DNA of 38,571 nt. Source: Seribacter sp963934295. GTDB lineage: Bacteria; Verrucomicrobiota; Verrucomicrobiia; Opitutales; Seribacteraceae. Within the stretch, counting starts at the first letter, position 1; every line of letters begins with the position of its first letter. Positions 24,728 to 32,982 of the stretch are shown here, piece by piece. The notes under the pieces are model-generated. The model made no database searches, had not been told where the DNA came from, and saw only the letters and a program-made list of their open reading frames with translations. Made by a program: the position numbers and the translations under genes. The stretch spans positions 1 through 38,571 of the forward strand of contig CAWVXY010000027.1 of assembly GCA_963934295.1 (NCBI GenBank), read 5' to 3'.

Positions 24728-26053
24728 ATGCAAAAGAGAGAACACTGGAATCTTAGCAAACTCGCAACATTACTGTTTTGTCAGTTGATAGCAATTTCGG
24801 TATGCATGTTCGTGGTCCTCTACGGTTCACCTTCAAGTGAGACTTTACTAAGGGTAAATCATGAACGCTTATTTTTGTATTCCGTAATTTTCGGTGTGTG
24901 CTTTCTGTTGGCGGGAGAAGTAACGGGTTTATTTGTTATGAGCAATGGGCAAAAACTTTTATGGAAGCGACTGGTTCTTGCTCTTTTATCTTCCGTAGTT
25001 GGATCTTTAGGACTTTTGTTATCCGTTTGGATTGTTGAATTTGATTTTGTAGGTCGTTTTGCTGTCCTCAAAATGGTTTGTGGAAACGGGTTTCTTTGTT
25101 ATGTTTTCATCTCATTTCAAATTGCTCTAAGTAGTCGAAATCCATGGCGAGTTCTTCCTTTGTTTGATAAAGTTCGTACCAAGCAAATAAAAACATATCT
25201 AGGACCAAATGCGGATGGAATTGATTGGGTGGATGTAAAGACCCCATTGTCTGAGTGTGCGACTGTAGAGTATTGTGATCAACAAGGAGTTGAGATGATC
25301 GTTCTAGATCAGAAGGCAGAAGACAAAATAAAAGGGGAAATAATGGATCTGCTCGCATCAGGAGTGCGGATCCATGAGGTCGAATCTTTTGTGGAAACAT
25401 TATGCCAAAAAATACCCCCTGCTGAAGTAGATAGTACATGGTTGACTAAATTGGATTTACGGCAGCGAGACCCCATTGTCCGTAGAATAAAGCGATTATT
25501 GGATTTATTTTTGTCAGTTGTGGGTTTGATAATTTGTATGCCCATATTATTGATTTCCTGTTTTACAATTGGTTTGGAATCGGGATTTCCTCTTTTTTTT
25601 CATCAAAAACGAACTGGATTACTCGGACAGCCTTATGTTTTACATAAACTCCGAACAATGCGACAGAATGCTGAGGAAAAAGGTGCAGAGTGGGCAAAGC
25701 AGAACGATTCAAGGGTAACAATTGTTGGTCGATTTTTACGAAAATGGCGGATTGATGAAATTCCTCAATTTTGGAATGTAATAAAAGGTGAAATGTCAAT
25801 TGTTGGGCCTAGACCCGAAAGACCCGAACTTGAAAATGAGATTAACGAGCGCCTTCCTTATTGGAAGTGTCGTTATCTTCTTAAGCCTGGTCTTACTGGT
25901 TGGGCACAAATTCGTTTTAGATATGCTTCTGATATGGAAAGTTCAGAGGAGAAATTATCCTATGATCTATATTATGTCAAAAACGCCTCGTTCTTTTTAG
26001 ATTTGGAGATTATGTTGTCCACTTTACGATCACTTACCAAAGGGAGTAGATAA
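24728..26053 (+). CDS. WcaJ/WbaP-type undecaprenyl-phosphate sugar-1-phosphate transferase
   Basis: 441-residue initiating enzyme of exopolysaccharide or O-antigen synthesis. Four N-terminal membrane helices (about 11-32, 43-68, 82-105, 113-134) precede a Rossmann-like linker domain and a fifth hydrophobic segment (LDLFLSVVGLIICMPILLIS). The catalytic domain has FFHQKRTG, HKLRTM, the DxR motif in NDSRVTIVGRFLRK, the intact Asp-Glu dyad in RIDEIPQFWNV and SIVGPRPERPE. Y-rich KLSYDLYYVKN closes the family signature. It is separated from galE only by a TAATG overlap and starts 1 base after the GT4 stop. Likely sugar: hexose or GalNAc-type phosphate, not determinable here. Confidence 0.9.
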   Translation: MQKREHWNLSKLATLLFCQLIAISVCMFVVLYGSPSSETLLRVNHERLFLYSVIFGVCFLLAGEVTGLFVMSNGQKLLWKRLVLALLSSVVGSLGLLLSVWIVEFDFVGRFAVLKMVCGNGFLCYVFISFQIALSSRNPWRVLPLFDKVRTKQIKTYLGPNADGIDWVDVKTPLSECATVEYCDQQGVEMIVLDQKAEDKIKGEIMDLLASGVRIHEVESFVETLCQKIPPAEVDSTWLTKLDLRQRDPIVRRIKRLLDLFLSVVGLIICMPILLISCFTIGLESGFPLFFHQKRTGLLGQPYVLHKLRTMRQNAEEKGAEWAKQNDSRVTIVGRFLRKWRIDEIPQFWNVIKGEMSIVGPRPERPELENEINERLPYWKCRYLLKPGLTGWAQIRFRYASDMESSEEKLSYDLYYVKNASFFLDLEIMLSTLRSLTKGSR

Positions 26054-27072
26054 TGAAAATTCTTGTTACAGGGGGAGCCGGTTACATTGGTAGCCATACC
26101 ACTCTTGCGTTACTTAATGCTGGGTACGATGTCGTTGTGTTAGATAATTTTTCAAACTCCAGCAAGTTGTCGTTAGAGCGAGTTGCAAAATTGGCAGGTA
26201 AGTCGCCAAATGTGATAGAGGGCGATATACTAGACGATTCCGCAATGCGATCTTTATTTGATTCACATCCCGACATCTCTGCAGTCATCCATTTCGCTGC
26301 GCTAAAAGCGGTTGGTGAGTCAGCAGAAGACCCGATACGATATTACGAGAATAATGTTGCTGGGTCTATTGTACTTTTACGAGAAATGGAGAGGGCAGGA
26401 GTTAATAATTTAGTATTCAGTTCGTCCTGTACAGTTTATGGAGAACCTAAAGAAGTGCCGATTGATGAATCCCATCCAATCGGAAAAGTTTCAAGTCCAT
26501 ACGGAAGAACAAAATCTATGATGGAGGAGATCATTATTGATTCCTGTTCTGCTAATTCTAATTTTAAAGTTGCACTACTTCGCTATTTTAACCCAGTGGG
26601 TGCAGATAAAAGCGGACAAATTGGAGAAGACCCAAATGGCATACCCGATAATTTGGTTCCTTTTGTCTGCTTAGTCGCCACTGGTAAATTACAAAAACTT
26701 CAGGTTTTTGGTTCTGATTACCCCACTCGGGATGGTACTGCTATCCGGGATTATTTACATGTTACTGACTTGGCTGAGGCACACTTGAAAGCTTTGGAGG
26801 TTCTGCCCAAGAACGATGGGGTACTAACATGTAATTTAGGAACGGGGAAGGGATACTCGGTTTTGGAATTAATTCAAACTTTCGAAAAGGTCACGGGTAT
26901 CAATATTCCCTATGAACTGGTGGATCGTCGAACGGGTGATATCACAGAAGCATGGGCAGATCCATCTTTTGCTAAAAAAGTATTGGACTGGAGTGCTAGG
27001 CATTCATTAGATGAGATGCTTGCCGATGCATGGAATTGGCAAAAGAAAAACCCCGATGGGTACAAGAGCTGA
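26053..27072 (+). CDS. galE: UDP-glucose 4-epimerase
   Basis: 339 residues, the normal length for GalE. The opening ILVTGGAGYIGSHT gives the NAD site (4-17). SSSCTVYG provides the active-site serine, SPYGRTK the catalytic Tyr and Lys, and RYFNPVGAD the substrate loop. The enzyme interconverts UDP-Glc and UDP-Gal (sometimes UDP-GlcNAc and UDP-GalNAc). A GGGAG just before the ATG, inside the end of the upstream gene, could act as a Shine-Dalgarno, unusual in this window. It is the last gene of the glycan operon; a convergent lipoprotein gene ends only 5 bases away, with no clear terminator between. Confidence 0.93.
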   Translation: MKILVTGGAGYIGSHTTLALLNAGYDVVVLDNFSNSSKLSLERVAKLAGKSPNVIEGDILDDSAMRSLFDSHPDISAVIHFAALKAVGESAEDPIRYYENNVAGSIVLLREMERAGVNNLVFSSSCTVYGEPKEVPIDESHPIGKVSSPYGRTKSMMEEIIIDSCSANSNFKVALLRYFNPVGADKSGQIGEDPNGIPDNLVPFVCLVATGKLQKLQVFGSDYPTRDGTAIRDYLHVTDLAEAHLKALEVLPKNDGVLTCNLGTGKGYSVLELIQTFEKVTGINIPYELVDRRTGDITEAWADPSFAKKVLDWSARHSLDEMLADAWNWQKKNPDGYKS

Positions 27073-27077
27073 TTTTC

Positions 27078-27602
27078 TTATGGTTGGAGTTGATAGTTTT
27101 TGGGGTTTAAGCCGCGTAGTTTAATTGCATTTCTTATCTGTTCTAAATCTAACCGATCTCCAATTTTAATTTTTTGATTTCGAAAATCATGCAAATTCAA
27201 TTCCAATACAAACTGTATGTTTTTCGAACGTGAAGGTACTCCGTTTAAATCAAATGGCTTGGCTGTATGTATTTCCATTAATTTTCCTTGCGGAGAGAAG
27301 TATCCAATATCCAAAGGAATTCTTGTGTTTTTCATCCAAAATTTTTGAGGTGTTCCATATTCAAATATAAAAAGCATTCCCGTGCCTGGTTCCATTTTTT
27401 TTCTAAACATAAGCCCTCTTTGTCTTTCCTTAGGTAAGATCGCGAGCTCTGCCTTAATTTTTGTATTCCCGATATGAAAAAAGAAATATTGTTGTTCACT
27501 CAGTTTGTTTTCTTCCTCTGACTTCCCTTTTTTGCATGAAGAAAATAAGAGAAAAAATAGAAGTAAAAATTGAAAATTGAGAATTACCTTAGTTAGTTTC
27601 AT
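27078..27602 (-). CDS. DUF192-family lipoprotein
   Basis: 174-residue exported protein and the only - strand gene in the window. A signal peptide with a long hydrophobic core ends in a lipobox (LLFSSC, C23), so it is probably a periplasm-facing lipoprotein. The mature part has DUF192 hallmarks: ELAILPKERQRGLMFRK, GTGMLFIFEYGTPQKFWMKN and IPLDIGYFSPQGKLMEI. Function of the family is unknown; a role in the cell envelope is often assumed. Its start codon is only 11 bases from the divergent hldA-like gene, and its stop is 5 bases from galE. Confidence 0.88.
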   Translation of the reverse strand: MKLTKVILNFQFLLLFFLLFSSCKKGKSEEENKLSEQQYFFFHIGNTKIKAELAILPKERQRGLMFRKKMEPGTGMLFIFEYGTPQKFWMKNTRIPLDIGYFSPQGKLMEIHTAKPFDLNGVPSRSKNIQFVLELNLHDFRNQKIKIGDRLDLEQIRNAIKLRGLNPKNYQLQP

Positions 27603-27605
27603 TAT
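27577..27605 (+). promoter_or_regulatory. promoter candidate for the hldA-gmhB-nudix operon
   Basis: TTGAGA (27577-27582) and CATTAT (27600-27605) are spaced by exactly 17 bases and lie inside the 5' end of the divergent DUF192 gene. The start site would fall near 27612, two bases before the ATG at 27614, again implying a nearly leaderless message. Confidence 0.42.
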
Positions 27606-27613
27606 CTTAATTC

Positions 27614-28564
27614 ATGAAAGAACTTCTTAATCAAATCAAGCGCCTTCGTGTTCTCGTAATCGGAGATGTTATGTTAGATCGATATGTAACTGGGGATGTT
27701 CATCGAATTTCCCCTGAAGCTCCCGTTCCTGTATTGACTGTCGAAGAAGAAAAGATTGTTGCGGGTGGGGCGGCAAATGTAGCCTTAAATGCGGCAGCTC
27801 TTGGAGCTAGCGTGGAAGTATGTGGCTGGTTTGGTAACGATAGTCAAGGGGAGCAACTTAAAGCTTTGCTCGTTGATAAGGGAGTTCAAGTTGATAAATC
27901 ATTTTTGTTTTCCAGTGCTCCAACAATCAGTAAAACAAGAGTCACTTCATCTAATCAACAAATTTGTCGAGTTGACCGGGAAAATGATCCAAGTTCTTAC
28001 ACCCCAGATCTTACTATTTTGAAAGAGGCTTTGATCTCAAAAGCAATTTCTTCTGATGTTGTTATCGTATCAGATTACGGAAAGGGTTTTGTGAGTGATG
28101 AATTACTTAAGATCATTAGGGGAAATGCATCTTTTGTTTCAATTGATCCTAAACCAAGTAGGTTGCTTCATTATCAAAACCCAGATCTATTGACACCAAA
28201 TCGGTTAGAAGCACTAGAACTCGCTGGCAAATCCCGTTTAACCAAGCACGAATTTCCGCAAAATGAGGTAGTGGAAGAAATTTTTAAAAAGTTTTCACCT
28301 AACAAGTTGGCGATAACTTTAGGTTCAGATGGAATGCTTTTGGCTGAGGATGGTAAAATAAAAAAAACCATTCCCACTGCTGCCCGTGAAGTGTTTGATG
28401 TTTCGGGTGCTGGAGATACTGTCATCGCCGTCCTTTCGATGGCATTGGTTTCGAATGGAACTTTTCAACAATCAGCTCAATTGGCTAACTTGGCAGCTGG
28501 TATAGTAGTAGGTAAGGTAGGGACGGCTTCCGTCACTACCGAAGAAATCTTGTCAGTCTTGTAG
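27614..28564 (+). CDS. hldA: D-glycero-beta-D-manno-heptose-7-phosphate kinase (RfaE domain 1)
   Basis: 316 residues, PfkB-type sugar kinase. VIGDVMLDRYVTGDVHRISPEAPVPV is diagnostic for heptose-7-phosphate kinases (written here as two adjoining pieces: VIGDVMLDRYVTGDV and HRISPEAPVPV). GGAANVALNAAALGA is the substrate loop and DVSGAGDTVIAV the ATP/anion hole with the catalytic Asp. It corresponds to the kinase half of HldE only; the nucleotidyltransferase half is absent and must be encoded elsewhere (hldC-type). It phosphorylates heptose-7-P at C1 for ADP-heptose, the LPS inner-core precursor. The gmhB gene follows after 7 bases, giving consecutive pathway steps. Confidence 0.9.
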   Translation: MKELLNQIKRLRVLVIGDVMLDRYVTGDVHRISPEAPVPVLTVEEEKIVAGGAANVALNAAALGASVEVCGWFGNDSQGEQLKALLVDKGVQVDKSFLFSSAPTISKTRVTSSNQQICRVDRENDPSSYTPDLTILKEALISKAISSDVVIVSDYGKGFVSDELLKIIRGNASFVSIDPKPSRLLHYQNPDLLTPNRLEALELAGKSRLTKHEFPQNEVVEEIFKKFSPNKLAITLGSDGMLLAEDGKIKKTIPTAAREVFDVSGAGDTVIAVLSMALVSNGTFQQSAQLANLAAGIVVGKVGTASVTTEEILSVL

Positions 28565-28571
28565 TGTTTTC

Positions 28572-29117
28572 ATGACGAAAGCAGTTTTCTTGGACCGAGA
28601 TGGCACTCTTATTAAAGATGTCCATTATTTAAAAGACCCGGCTGATATAAAAATTATTAAAGGAGTTTCTGAGGCCCTACAAAAAATTAAAAACGCTGGT
28701 TACCTAGTGTTTATGCATACGAATCAGTCGGGGATTGCCCGTGGATATTATAGACTGGAAGATGTTGATGCCTGTAATCAAAGAATGTTGGAATTGTATA
28801 ATTTAAATACTGGTTTTTGGGATGGTGTTTGTATAGCACCAGAACATCCAGAAGATAAAGAACTTGGATATCGAAAACCTTCGCAAAAATATGAGTACGA
28901 AATGGTCCAAAAATATAATTTAAATCCATCGCTTTGTTGGATGATTGGAGATAAATGGATTGATGTAGAAACAGGCTTGAATTCAAAAATGAATGCAGCC
29001 TTAGTTAGAACAGGAAAACCAATTTCAACCGAAACTGAAAAGCTTGCATCCTCTCAAAATGTACCGATCTGTGAGGATCTTTCTTCTTTTTGTAAAATAC
29101 ATTTATTTCAAAGTTAA
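28572..29117 (+). CDS. gmhB: D-glycero-D-manno-heptose-1,7-bisphosphate 7-phosphatase (HAD-IIIA)
   Basis: 181 residues, the size of GmhB. HAD motif I is FLDRDGTL (D8, D10), motif II lies in MHTNQSGIARGYY, and motifs III/IV in YRKPSQKYEYEM and IGDKWIDVETG. In the classic enzyme the loop after strand 3 carries a zinc site (CxHHP...CxCRKP). Here it reads CIAPEHP...LGYRKP, so the zinc cysteines are missing and this looks like the metal-loop-free subtype. It removes the C7 phosphate after the hldA step. Stop and next start overlap (TAATG), linking it to the Nudix gene. Confidence 0.87.
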   Translation: MTKAVFLDRDGTLIKDVHYLKDPADIKIIKGVSEALQKIKNAGYLVFMHTNQSGIARGYYRLEDVDACNQRMLELYNLNTGFWDGVCIAPEHPEDKELGYRKPSQKYEYEMVQKYNLNPSLCWMIGDKWIDVETGLNSKMNAALVRTGKPISTETEKLASSQNVPICEDLSSFCKIHLFQS

Positions 29118-29674
29118 TGAACTCTCAATTCCCAAGTAGATGGAAAGTAATGCGTGATGATATGCACGCAAATTGCAGAATTTTTGACGTGCATAAACGA
29201 AAAATGATTCGGGATTCAGATCAAAAAGAAGGCGAGTTTTATGTGATCGAAACAAATGACTGGGTTAATGTTTTAGCTCTTACTTCAAATCAGGAAATTA
29301 TTTTGGTAAGGCAATTTAGGTATGGCACAGAGGAGTACTCTTTGGAACCTCCCGGTGGTGTAATTGAAAAGGGAGAGGATCCGATTTTAGCTGGGCAACG
29401 AGAATTGCTAGAAGAAACTGGATATTCTGGCAAAAACCCAAAGATCATCGGGAATGTTTTTGCGAATTCCGCGATTATGTCAAACCGTTGTCATTTTTTA
29501 CTTGTAACTGATGTGGAGAAGTTAGGAGAAACTTCTTTTGACCCTCACGAAGAGTTGGAAACCGTAAAAGTGCCAATTGAAAGCTTAAAAGATTTGGTAA
29601 AGTCTGGTGATATTTCACATTCGATTGGAGTAAATGCGATATTTCATCTCATGATGGAATTGAATATTAGCTGA
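29117..29674 (+). CDS. Nudix hydrolase, ADP-ribose pyrophosphatase-like
   Basis: 185 residues. The full Nudix box GX5EX7REUXEEXGU is present as GVIEKGEDPILAGQ followed by RELLEETGY, with the upstream LVRQFRYG and LEPPGG features common to ADP-ribose/NDP-sugar diphosphatases. It likely hydrolyses ADP-ribose or a nucleotide sugar using Mg. Being fused in an operon with heptose genes, it could act on ADP-heptose or simply be a housekeeping sanitiser. Start overlaps gmhB stop by one base. An 89-base gap follows before the Lrp gene, with no clear terminator. Confidence 0.85.
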   Translation: MNSQFPSRWKVMRDDMHANCRIFDVHKRKMIRDSDQKEGEFYVIETNDWVNVLALTSNQEIILVRQFRYGTEEYSLEPPGGVIEKGEDPILAGQRELLEETGYSGKNPKIIGNVFANSAIMSNRCHFLLVTDVEKLGETSFDPHEELETVKVPIESLKDLVKSGDISHSIGVNAIFHLMMELNIS

Positions 29675-29763
29675 GTCAGTAATTAATACATTCATTCTAT
29701 TCTTATCTCGTTGGGCTTTGGTTCTTTACGAAATCGTATGAAATTGATACTGTCTTTGTTGAA

Positions 29764-30246
29764 ATGAGCGATTTGTTAACCGTACTGCAAGACACTGCTG
29801 ACCCTCGTCCAGAGAAGTTGGCGAAAATCCTTGGTTCCACTCCACAAGAAGTTGAAAATGAGTTGGAAGAGTTACGAAAAAATAAAACTTTGCTAGGATG
29901 GATGCCGATTCTGAATCCAATTCAAGGGGAATCAGAACATGTAAGGGCAGTTATAGAAGTTAAAATAAGCCCAGAAAGGGAAGGTGGATTTGATCGAATG
30001 GCTTTGCGGATTTCTAAGTTTGAGGAAGTTGAATCCTGTTATTTGATGTCGGGTGGGTATGATCTTTTGGTTTTTGTCACAGGAAAGAATCTTAAGTCTG
30101 TTGCTTCTTTCATATCGGAGCGGTTAGCCACCATTCAAGGTGTTCTTTCGACCGCGACACATTTTCTCTTAAGGCCGTATAAAGATCATGGTCACTTGTT
30201 GGCGGGAGAAATTGAAAATCAAGAAAAACCATCGATTAGTCCCTGA
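29764..30246 (+). CDS. Lrp/AsnC-family transcriptional regulator
   Basis: 160 residues: an N-terminal winged helix-turn-helix (about 3-50, with LAKILGSTPQEVENELEEL as the recognition region) and a C-terminal RAM/ACT-like ligand domain (VRAVIEVKISPE through FVTGKNLKSV). It is 6 bases upstream of a class I aminotransferase gene. The same pairing exists in Bacillus as alaR-alaT, where the regulator controls the alanine transaminase, so this protein likely senses an amino acid and controls its own operon. Upstream, GATACT at 29746-29751 with TTTACG at 29725-29730 (15-base spacing) is a weak promoter candidate. Confidence 0.85.
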   Translation: MSDLLTVLQDTADPRPEKLAKILGSTPQEVENELEELRKNKTLLGWMPILNPIQGESEHVRAVIEVKISPEREGGFDRMALRISKFEEVESCYLMSGGYDLLVFVTGKNLKSVASFISERLATIQGVLSTATHFLLRPYKDHGHLLAGEIENQEKPSISP

Positions 30247-30252
30247 GTTTTC

Positions 30253-31446
30253 ATGAACCCAGAAAATTTTATAGCTGATCATGTTAAGAGTTTACCTCGT
30301 TCTGGAATACGAGATTTTTTTGCAATCGTTTCAGAAATGCCTCAGGCGATTTCTTTAGGTATTGGAGAACCTGATTTTGTCACTCCATGGAAAATTCGTG
30401 AAGCATCTATTTTTGCATTAGAGCAGGGAAAAACTTCATACACTGATAACCGTGGACTACTTTCATTGAGGAAAGAAATTTCAAAATATTGTTCTTCTTT
30501 TTTTGGTCCAGACTATGATCCGGTATCTGAGATACTTGTAACCGTTGGGGTTTCCGAAGCCATTGATATTGCTCTTCGTTCCATCCTTAATCCAGGAGAC
30601 AAGGTTTTATACCACGAACCATGTTATGTTTCTTACGCTCCCAGTGTTACTTTAGCTTTTGGAGAAGCAATTCCAGTTGCAACTACGCCAGGACAAGAAT
30701 TTTCATTGGACCCTGAAGCTTTTGAGAAGGCATGGGAACCAGGGTGTAAAGTGTTAATGCTTAATTTTCCAACAAATCCAACCGGGGGAACAGCCAATCG
30801 TGAAAAATTGGAACGCTTGGCTAAATTTGCCAAAGAGAAAGACCTTATTGTGATTAGCGATGAAATTTATGCTGAGCTAACTTACGAAGGAGAACATGTC
30901 AGCATTTCATCATTACCTGGGATGAAGGAACGTACTTTACTTTTACACGGATTTTCCAAGGGTTTTGCAATGACTGGCTTCCGTGTTGGTTTTGGATGTG
31001 GACCTGATTGGTTGATTGAAGCGATGATGAAAATTCATCAGTACTGCATGATGTGTGCACCCATTTTAAGCCAGGAAGCGGCTATTGAGGCACTGAAAAA
31101 TGGGGCAGAGGATGTTTTACAAATGAAAGATCAATATCATAAGAGACGAGATTTTGTGGTTCGTCGCTTTAATGAAATTGGATTTAATTGTCATCTTCCG
31201 CGAGGATCTTTTTACGCTTTTCCTTCTATTTCAAACACGGGATTAAATGAAATTGATTTTTGCCATAGATTACTTCGTGAGCAGGAGGTTGCCGTTGTTC
31301 CAGGGACAGCTTTTGGAGATCATGGAGTAAATCATGTCCGTGCCAGTTTTTCCACATCCTACGAAAAATTGGTGGAAGCAACCGATCGAATCGAGAAATT
31401 TGTTTACTGTCTTGATTCTGAAAATAACGAACCCGCTGCGGTCTAA
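30253..31446 (+). CDS. class I/II aminotransferase, alanine transaminase (AlaT/YugH)-like
   Basis: 397 residues, fold-type I PLP enzyme. ISLGIGEPDFVTP opens the large domain; N175 in NFPTNPTGG, D203 and Y206 in ISDEIYAE bind the cofactor. K236 in HGFSKGFAMTGFRVGF is the Schiff-base lysine and R244 the phosphate/substrate-side arginine. The N-terminal stretch (SLPRSGIRDFFAIVSEMPQAISLG) is strongly like Bacillus YugH/AlaT, supporting alanine-glutamate transamination. It follows the Lrp regulator by 6 bases. A second, different aminotransferase is at 37071-38258. Confidence 0.88.
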   Translation: MNPENFIADHVKSLPRSGIRDFFAIVSEMPQAISLGIGEPDFVTPWKIREASIFALEQGKTSYTDNRGLLSLRKEISKYCSSFFGPDYDPVSEILVTVGVSEAIDIALRSILNPGDKVLYHEPCYVSYAPSVTLAFGEAIPVATTPGQEFSLDPEAFEKAWEPGCKVLMLNFPTNPTGGTANREKLERLAKFAKEKDLIVISDEIYAELTYEGEHVSISSLPGMKERTLLLHGFSKGFAMTGFRVGFGCGPDWLIEAMMKIHQYCMMCAPILSQEAAIEALKNGAEDVLQMKDQYHKRRDFVVRRFNEIGFNCHLPRGSFYAFPSISNTGLNEIDFCHRLLREQEVAVVPGTAFGDHGVNHVRASFSTSYEKLVEATDRIEKFVYCLDSENNEPAAV

Positions 31447-31479
31447 TCCGTTCTATATAAATTTTTTAATGCTCTCATC

Positions 31480-32883
31480 ATGAGCCTAATGCAAAGTGTT
31501 GCCATTGTTGGCCGTCCTAATGTAGGAAAGAGTCGTTTATTTAATCGATTAGCCGGTCGGCGAATCTCTATTGTCCATGACCGTCCCGGTGTGACTCGTG
31601 ATGTAGTTGTTGCGGATAGTCCAGAGGGTTATAGTTTGATGGATACAGGTGGAATTGGAATGCTTCCAGAAATGACTCCTTCAGAAATTCAAGATGCCAC
31701 GGAGTATCAGGCTGATTTTGCAATACGTGCCGCAGATCTACTTCTCTTTGTAGTAGACGGGAGAGAAGGATTAATTCCATTGGACGAGACATTATCCAGA
31801 AAATTTAGAAAAATGGGAAAGGAACCAATTCTAGTGGTTAATAAATTGGATGAACCTGAAAAAATTTATTCAATTTCAGAATTTGATCGTCTAGGTTTTA
31901 AAAAAGTGATCGGTATTTCGGCTGAGCATGGGAACGGATTTGAAGATTTACTCGATGGGATTAGGGAGAGGATTCCATTTGAGGATAACATTCTTCCTTC
32001 GGGAAATGATGCAGATCGAACGAGGATTGCATTTATTGGCAGGCCCAATGTAGGTAAGTCTTCTTTGTGCAATCGTCTCCTTGCAATGGATCGCCTGATC
32101 GTTAGTGATGTTCCTGGTACCACTCGAGAAACAGTAGAATTAGACTTGGATTTTGAAGTGGAAGAATCAGGCGACCCATGGAAATTTAGATTATTTGATA
32201 CGGCCGGGCTAAAGAGGCACAAACGTATTGATACCTCATTGGATTTCTTTTCTGCAGTACGCACCAAAAAAGCGATCGAATCTGTTGATGTGGTCTTTCT
32301 TGTTCTAGATGCAAGAGAAGGAGTAACCAAGCAGGATAAGATCATGGCAGACCATGTTCTTAAAGAAGGAAGGGCATTGTCCATACTCGTAAATAAATGG
32401 GACTTAGCCTTGGAGAGCTTTAGAAAAGACCCTTTGCCCGGGTATGAAGACGAGAAAGATTTTCGAAAAAGTTATCTTAAATCAATCCGTAAAGAACTTT
32501 TTTTCCTCCCAGACTCGCCTATTAGTTTCGTTTCAGCCCTGACTGGATATTCTATAAAAGATTTTTTACAAGTTGCTCGTGATTTAGATTCTAGAATGGA
32601 CAAAGCTCTTTCCACCTCTGCTCTTAATAAAGTAATTGGAGAAATGTGGGAACATCGACCGCCCGCAAAAGTTAAGGGTAAGCGATTTAAAGTTTATTAT
32701 GCTGTTCAAGTAGAAAGTAGACCTTTCCGGATTAAGCTTTTTTGCAATCGGGAAGAAAAATTGAATGATCAATATAGACGTTACCTTGAAAAAGGTATTC
32801 AGCAAAATTTTGGACTCGCAGGATGCCCTCTGAAATTTTCTCTCGCGGGCAAAGAAATAAGATACCAAGAAGAAAAAACCTGA
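31480..32883 (+). CDS. der: ribosome biogenesis GTPase Der (EngA)
   Basis: 467 residues with two tandem GTPase domains and a C-terminal KH-like domain, unique to Der. The first P-loop GRPNVGKS is at residues 11-18 (followed by RLF rather than the usual TLF), with DTGG and NKLD as G3/G4. The second P-loop GRPNVGKS lies near 187-194, with DTAG and NKWD. It assists 50S subunit assembly. An ATG at 31489 (MQSVAIVG) is an alternative start three codons in. The gene ends just before a strong terminator, so it closes its transcription unit. Confidence 0.95.
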   Translation: MSLMQSVAIVGRPNVGKSRLFNRLAGRRISIVHDRPGVTRDVVVADSPEGYSLMDTGGIGMLPEMTPSEIQDATEYQADFAIRAADLLLFVVDGREGLIPLDETLSRKFRKMGKEPILVVNKLDEPEKIYSISEFDRLGFKKVIGISAEHGNGFEDLLDGIRERIPFEDNILPSGNDADRTRIAFIGRPNVGKSSLCNRLLAMDRLIVSDVPGTTRETVELDLDFEVEESGDPWKFRLFDTAGLKRHKRIDTSLDFFSAVRTKKAIESVDVVFLVLDAREGVTKQDKIMADHVLKEGRALSILVNKWDLALESFRKDPLPGYEDEKDFRKSYLKSIRKELFFLPDSPISFVSALTGYSIKDFLQVARDLDSRMDKALSTSALNKVIGEMWEHRPPAKVKGKRFKVYYAVQVESRPFRIKLFCNREEKLNDQYRRYLEKGIQQNFGLAGCPLKFSLAGKEIRYQEEKT

Positions 32884-32906
32884 CCGGATTCTAAGTTGAA
32901 CCAAGT

Positions 32907-32933
32907 AAAGCCGTTTTTTAACGGCTTTTTTTT
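32907..32933 (+). terminator. strong intrinsic terminator after der
   Basis: AAAGCCGTT (32907-32915) pairs perfectly with AACGGCTTT (32920-32928) around a TTTT loop, followed by five further T (32929-32933). It is the only textbook Rho-independent terminator in the window and marks the end of the der transcript. Confidence 0.92.
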
Positions 32934-32982
32934 GGCATTTTCGTTGTGTGGCTTGGTTTTATTCTTTTTTCTAAAATAACTC

